From positions 248,001 through 312,000 of the forward strand of contig NZ_AEYE02000035.1 of assembly GCF_000298315.2 (NCBI RefSeq): a DNA stretch of 64,000 nucleotides, read 5' to 3'. The DNA is from Rhizobium grahamii CCGE 502. Its GTDB lineage: Bacteria; Pseudomonadota; Alphaproteobacteria; Rhizobiales; Rhizobiaceae. This document shows, piece after piece, positions 63,092 to 64,000 of this stretch (within the stretch, counting starts at the first letter, position 1; each line of letters opens with the position of its first letter). The translations under genes were made by a program, and so were the position numbers. The notes under the pieces are model-generated. The model made no database searches. It saw only the letters and a list, made by a program, of their open reading frames with translations, and was not told the origin of the DNA.

Positions 63092-63668
63092 TATCCGAAA
63101 CGATCGTGATGTCTGGATTTCGAAACGCCAACCCCGGATGCGATTTGAACCGCATCGACTTGTTTTCTTGGACGAAACCTCAGTGAACACAAAGATGGTG
63201 AGGCTGCGCGGGCGCTCCCCGCGCGGCGAGCGTCTCATCACGGATGCTCCCTTTGGCCATTGGGGGACACAGACATTCATTGCAGGCTTGCGCTGTTTCG
63301 GTCTTACTGCGCCCTGGATTATCGACAGGCCGATGAACCGGGAAATCTTCGACACCTACATAGAGACCCAGCTTGCGCCGACACTCCAACCAGGCAATGT
63401 CGTCATCCTGGATAATCTTCGCGTTCACAAAAGCGATAAAGCCAACGCCTGCCTCAAGGAGGTTGGCGCGTGGTTCCTGTTTTTGCCGCCTTATTCGCCA
63501 GATTTGAATCCGATCGAAATGGCCTTCGCCAAAATTAAGGCCCATCTCAGAGCCGCCGCCGCTCGCACATTTGACGCACTCTCAAATGCGCTCGGATCAA
63601 TCTGCAACCTCTTCAATAGCCAAGAATGTCGAAACTATTTTACAGCCGCAGGCTATGGGTTCGATTAA
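63066..63668 (+). CDS. IS630 transposase, DDE catalytic part (orfB)
   Basis: 200 aa from the in-frame TTG at 63066; probably read as an orfA-orfB fusion in the +1 frame. Catalytic triad by pattern: D36 in [10 protein letters not shown]116 in [12 protein letters not shown]151 in [15 protein letters not shown]. All three residues are intact. RSPRGERL and [13 protein letters not shown] also match the family. Confidence 0.85.
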   Translation: MASERARADIRNDRDVWISKRQPRMRFEPHRLVFLDETSVNTKMVRLRGRSPRGERLITDAPFGHWGTQTFIAGLRCFGLTAPWIIDRPMNREIFDTYIETQLAPTLQPGNVVILDNLRVHKSDKANACLKEVGAWFLFLPPYSPDLNPIEMAFAKIKAHLRAAAARTFDALSNALGSICNLFNSQECRNYFTAAGYGFD

Positions 63669-63681
63669 ACGTACGGCGCTC

Positions 63682-64000
63682 TAGCATATCGGGCATATGA
63701 TCGGTGACGCTGAGGTAGGCAACGCTCCCCACCGCCGGTGGCGCCAGCTGAATGCCTAGCGTTGGGCGCAGTGGCTCGGCCAGCTCAGGTGCGGTCAGCA
63801 GCCGATTGAACAGGACGGATTTGATGGCAAGCTATGAAAAGAAGCCGGCGCCAAAGGCAAGCTGACCCCAATCCGCATAGCCGAGCGCACCCGCGACGAT
63901 CGCGGTGACGAAAGAGCCCGCAACAGTTGGCAAGAAAAGAACGGCGGTGGTCGTTGTCGGGTCCCGACCGCCACGCCAGAGGACACCCGTTCGCCAGAGT
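63682..64000 (-). pseudogene. tehA-like transporter, internal part with in-frame stop
   Basis: Minus-strand frame from the window edge: LWRTGVLWRGGRDPTTTTAV, LPTVAGSFVTAIVAGALGYA, GQLAFGAGFFS, then TAG at 63834-63832 where relatives have Trp (FSWLAIxS), then LAIKSVLFNRLLTAPELAEP and LGIQLAPPAVGSVAYLSV to the IS junction. So the gene has a TGG-to-TAG nonsense mutation as well as the IS insertion. The N-terminal TM helices lie outside the window. Confidence 0.9.

Larger units (their letters stand above)
62630..63681 (+). mobile_element. IS630-family insertion sequence, about 1052 bp
   Basis: Flanked by TA at 62628-62629 and 63682-63683, the target duplication of IS630/Tc1-like elements. Ends are imperfect inverted repeats: left GAGCATCGCACTTGAATTGA, right (reverse complement) GAGCGCCGTACGTTTAATCG. 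It contains orfA and orfB of one transposase. It interrupts the tehA-like gene; removing it and one TA rejoins that frame exactly. Confidence 0.9.

Noticed and set aside
1-64000. CRISPR arrays, tRNA/rRNA genes, prophage or integrative elements
   Set aside because: No regularly spaced repeats, no cloverleaf or rRNA-like segments, and no integrase or phage genes were seen. The only mobile element is the IS630 copy.

Overview
The window is high-GC proteobacterial DNA that looks like Rhizobiaceae (Sinorhizobium/Rhizobium/Agrobacterium). Pointers are an alpha-galactoside locus in the order AraC regulator, GH4, agpABCD-like transporter, MelA-type GH4 (as I recall it from Sinorhizobium meliloti), a hut cluster using HutF, and AttH- and Ugp-type genes of rhizobial flavour. 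I see no rRNA or tRNA genes and almost no core housekeeping genes. The content is mostly ABC importers with catabolic genes and local regulators, which would fit a chromid, megaplasmid or accessory chromosomal region. That is an inference.

Layout. 1-7.3 kb: 3' end of a Gfo/Idh/MocA-aldo/keto reductase fusion, small orphan genes, an ArsR regulator, and a CUT2-type sugar importer. 7.5-9.4 kb: a decayed ugp locus on the minus strand, with ugpB fused to ugpC by an internal deletion, a multiply frameshifted endonuclease/exonuclease/phosphatase gene, and a leftover Pho-box-like site. 9.7-15.3 kb: class III nucleotidyl cyclase, then an AttEFGH-like ABC exporter/lipocalin operon. 15.7-21.3 kb: two small ORFs, htpG, photolyase, and an ornithine cyclodeaminase fragment. 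21.4-24.4 kb: two Gfo/Idh/MocA dehydrogenases, a VOC protein and a DUF2934 protein. 24.4-30.8 kb: a LacI regulator, a pita-bread (creatinase-like) hydrolase and a polar amino-acid ABC importer operon containing a glycosylasparaginase-type Ntn hydrolase, with a 14-bp palindrome just upstream. 31-40 kb: a CMD-fold protein, a flavoprotein, then a sulfur block in which metQNI-like and tauABC-monooxygenase operons converge. 40.2-48.4 kb: the histidine utilisation cluster hutDUGHI / hutF-hutC with a HutC-type operator between the divergent arms. 48.7-52.1 kb: small secreted proteins, a histidine phosphatase and a DUF899 protein. 52.1-62.3 kb: the melibiose/raffinose (agp) locus closed by a strong terminator. 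62.3-64 kb: a tehA-like gene destroyed by an in-frame stop and by an IS630-family element.

How it works together. Most blocks are import-plus-degradation cassettes: sugar, alpha-galactosides, histidine, sulfonate/methionine-like sulfur compounds, and an asparagine- or N-substituted amino-acid-like substrate. A recurring feature is a GC-rich hairpin beside the binding-protein gene (tauA|tauB, metQ|metN, both sides of agpA), which would allow the binding protein to be made in excess over the membrane subunits. The most original candidate is the 24.4-30.8 kb block, whose substrate I cannot name. Four loci are broken: ugp, the endonuclease-like gene, the ornithine cyclodeaminase fragment and tehA. 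All calls rest on reading the sequence; no database search was run.
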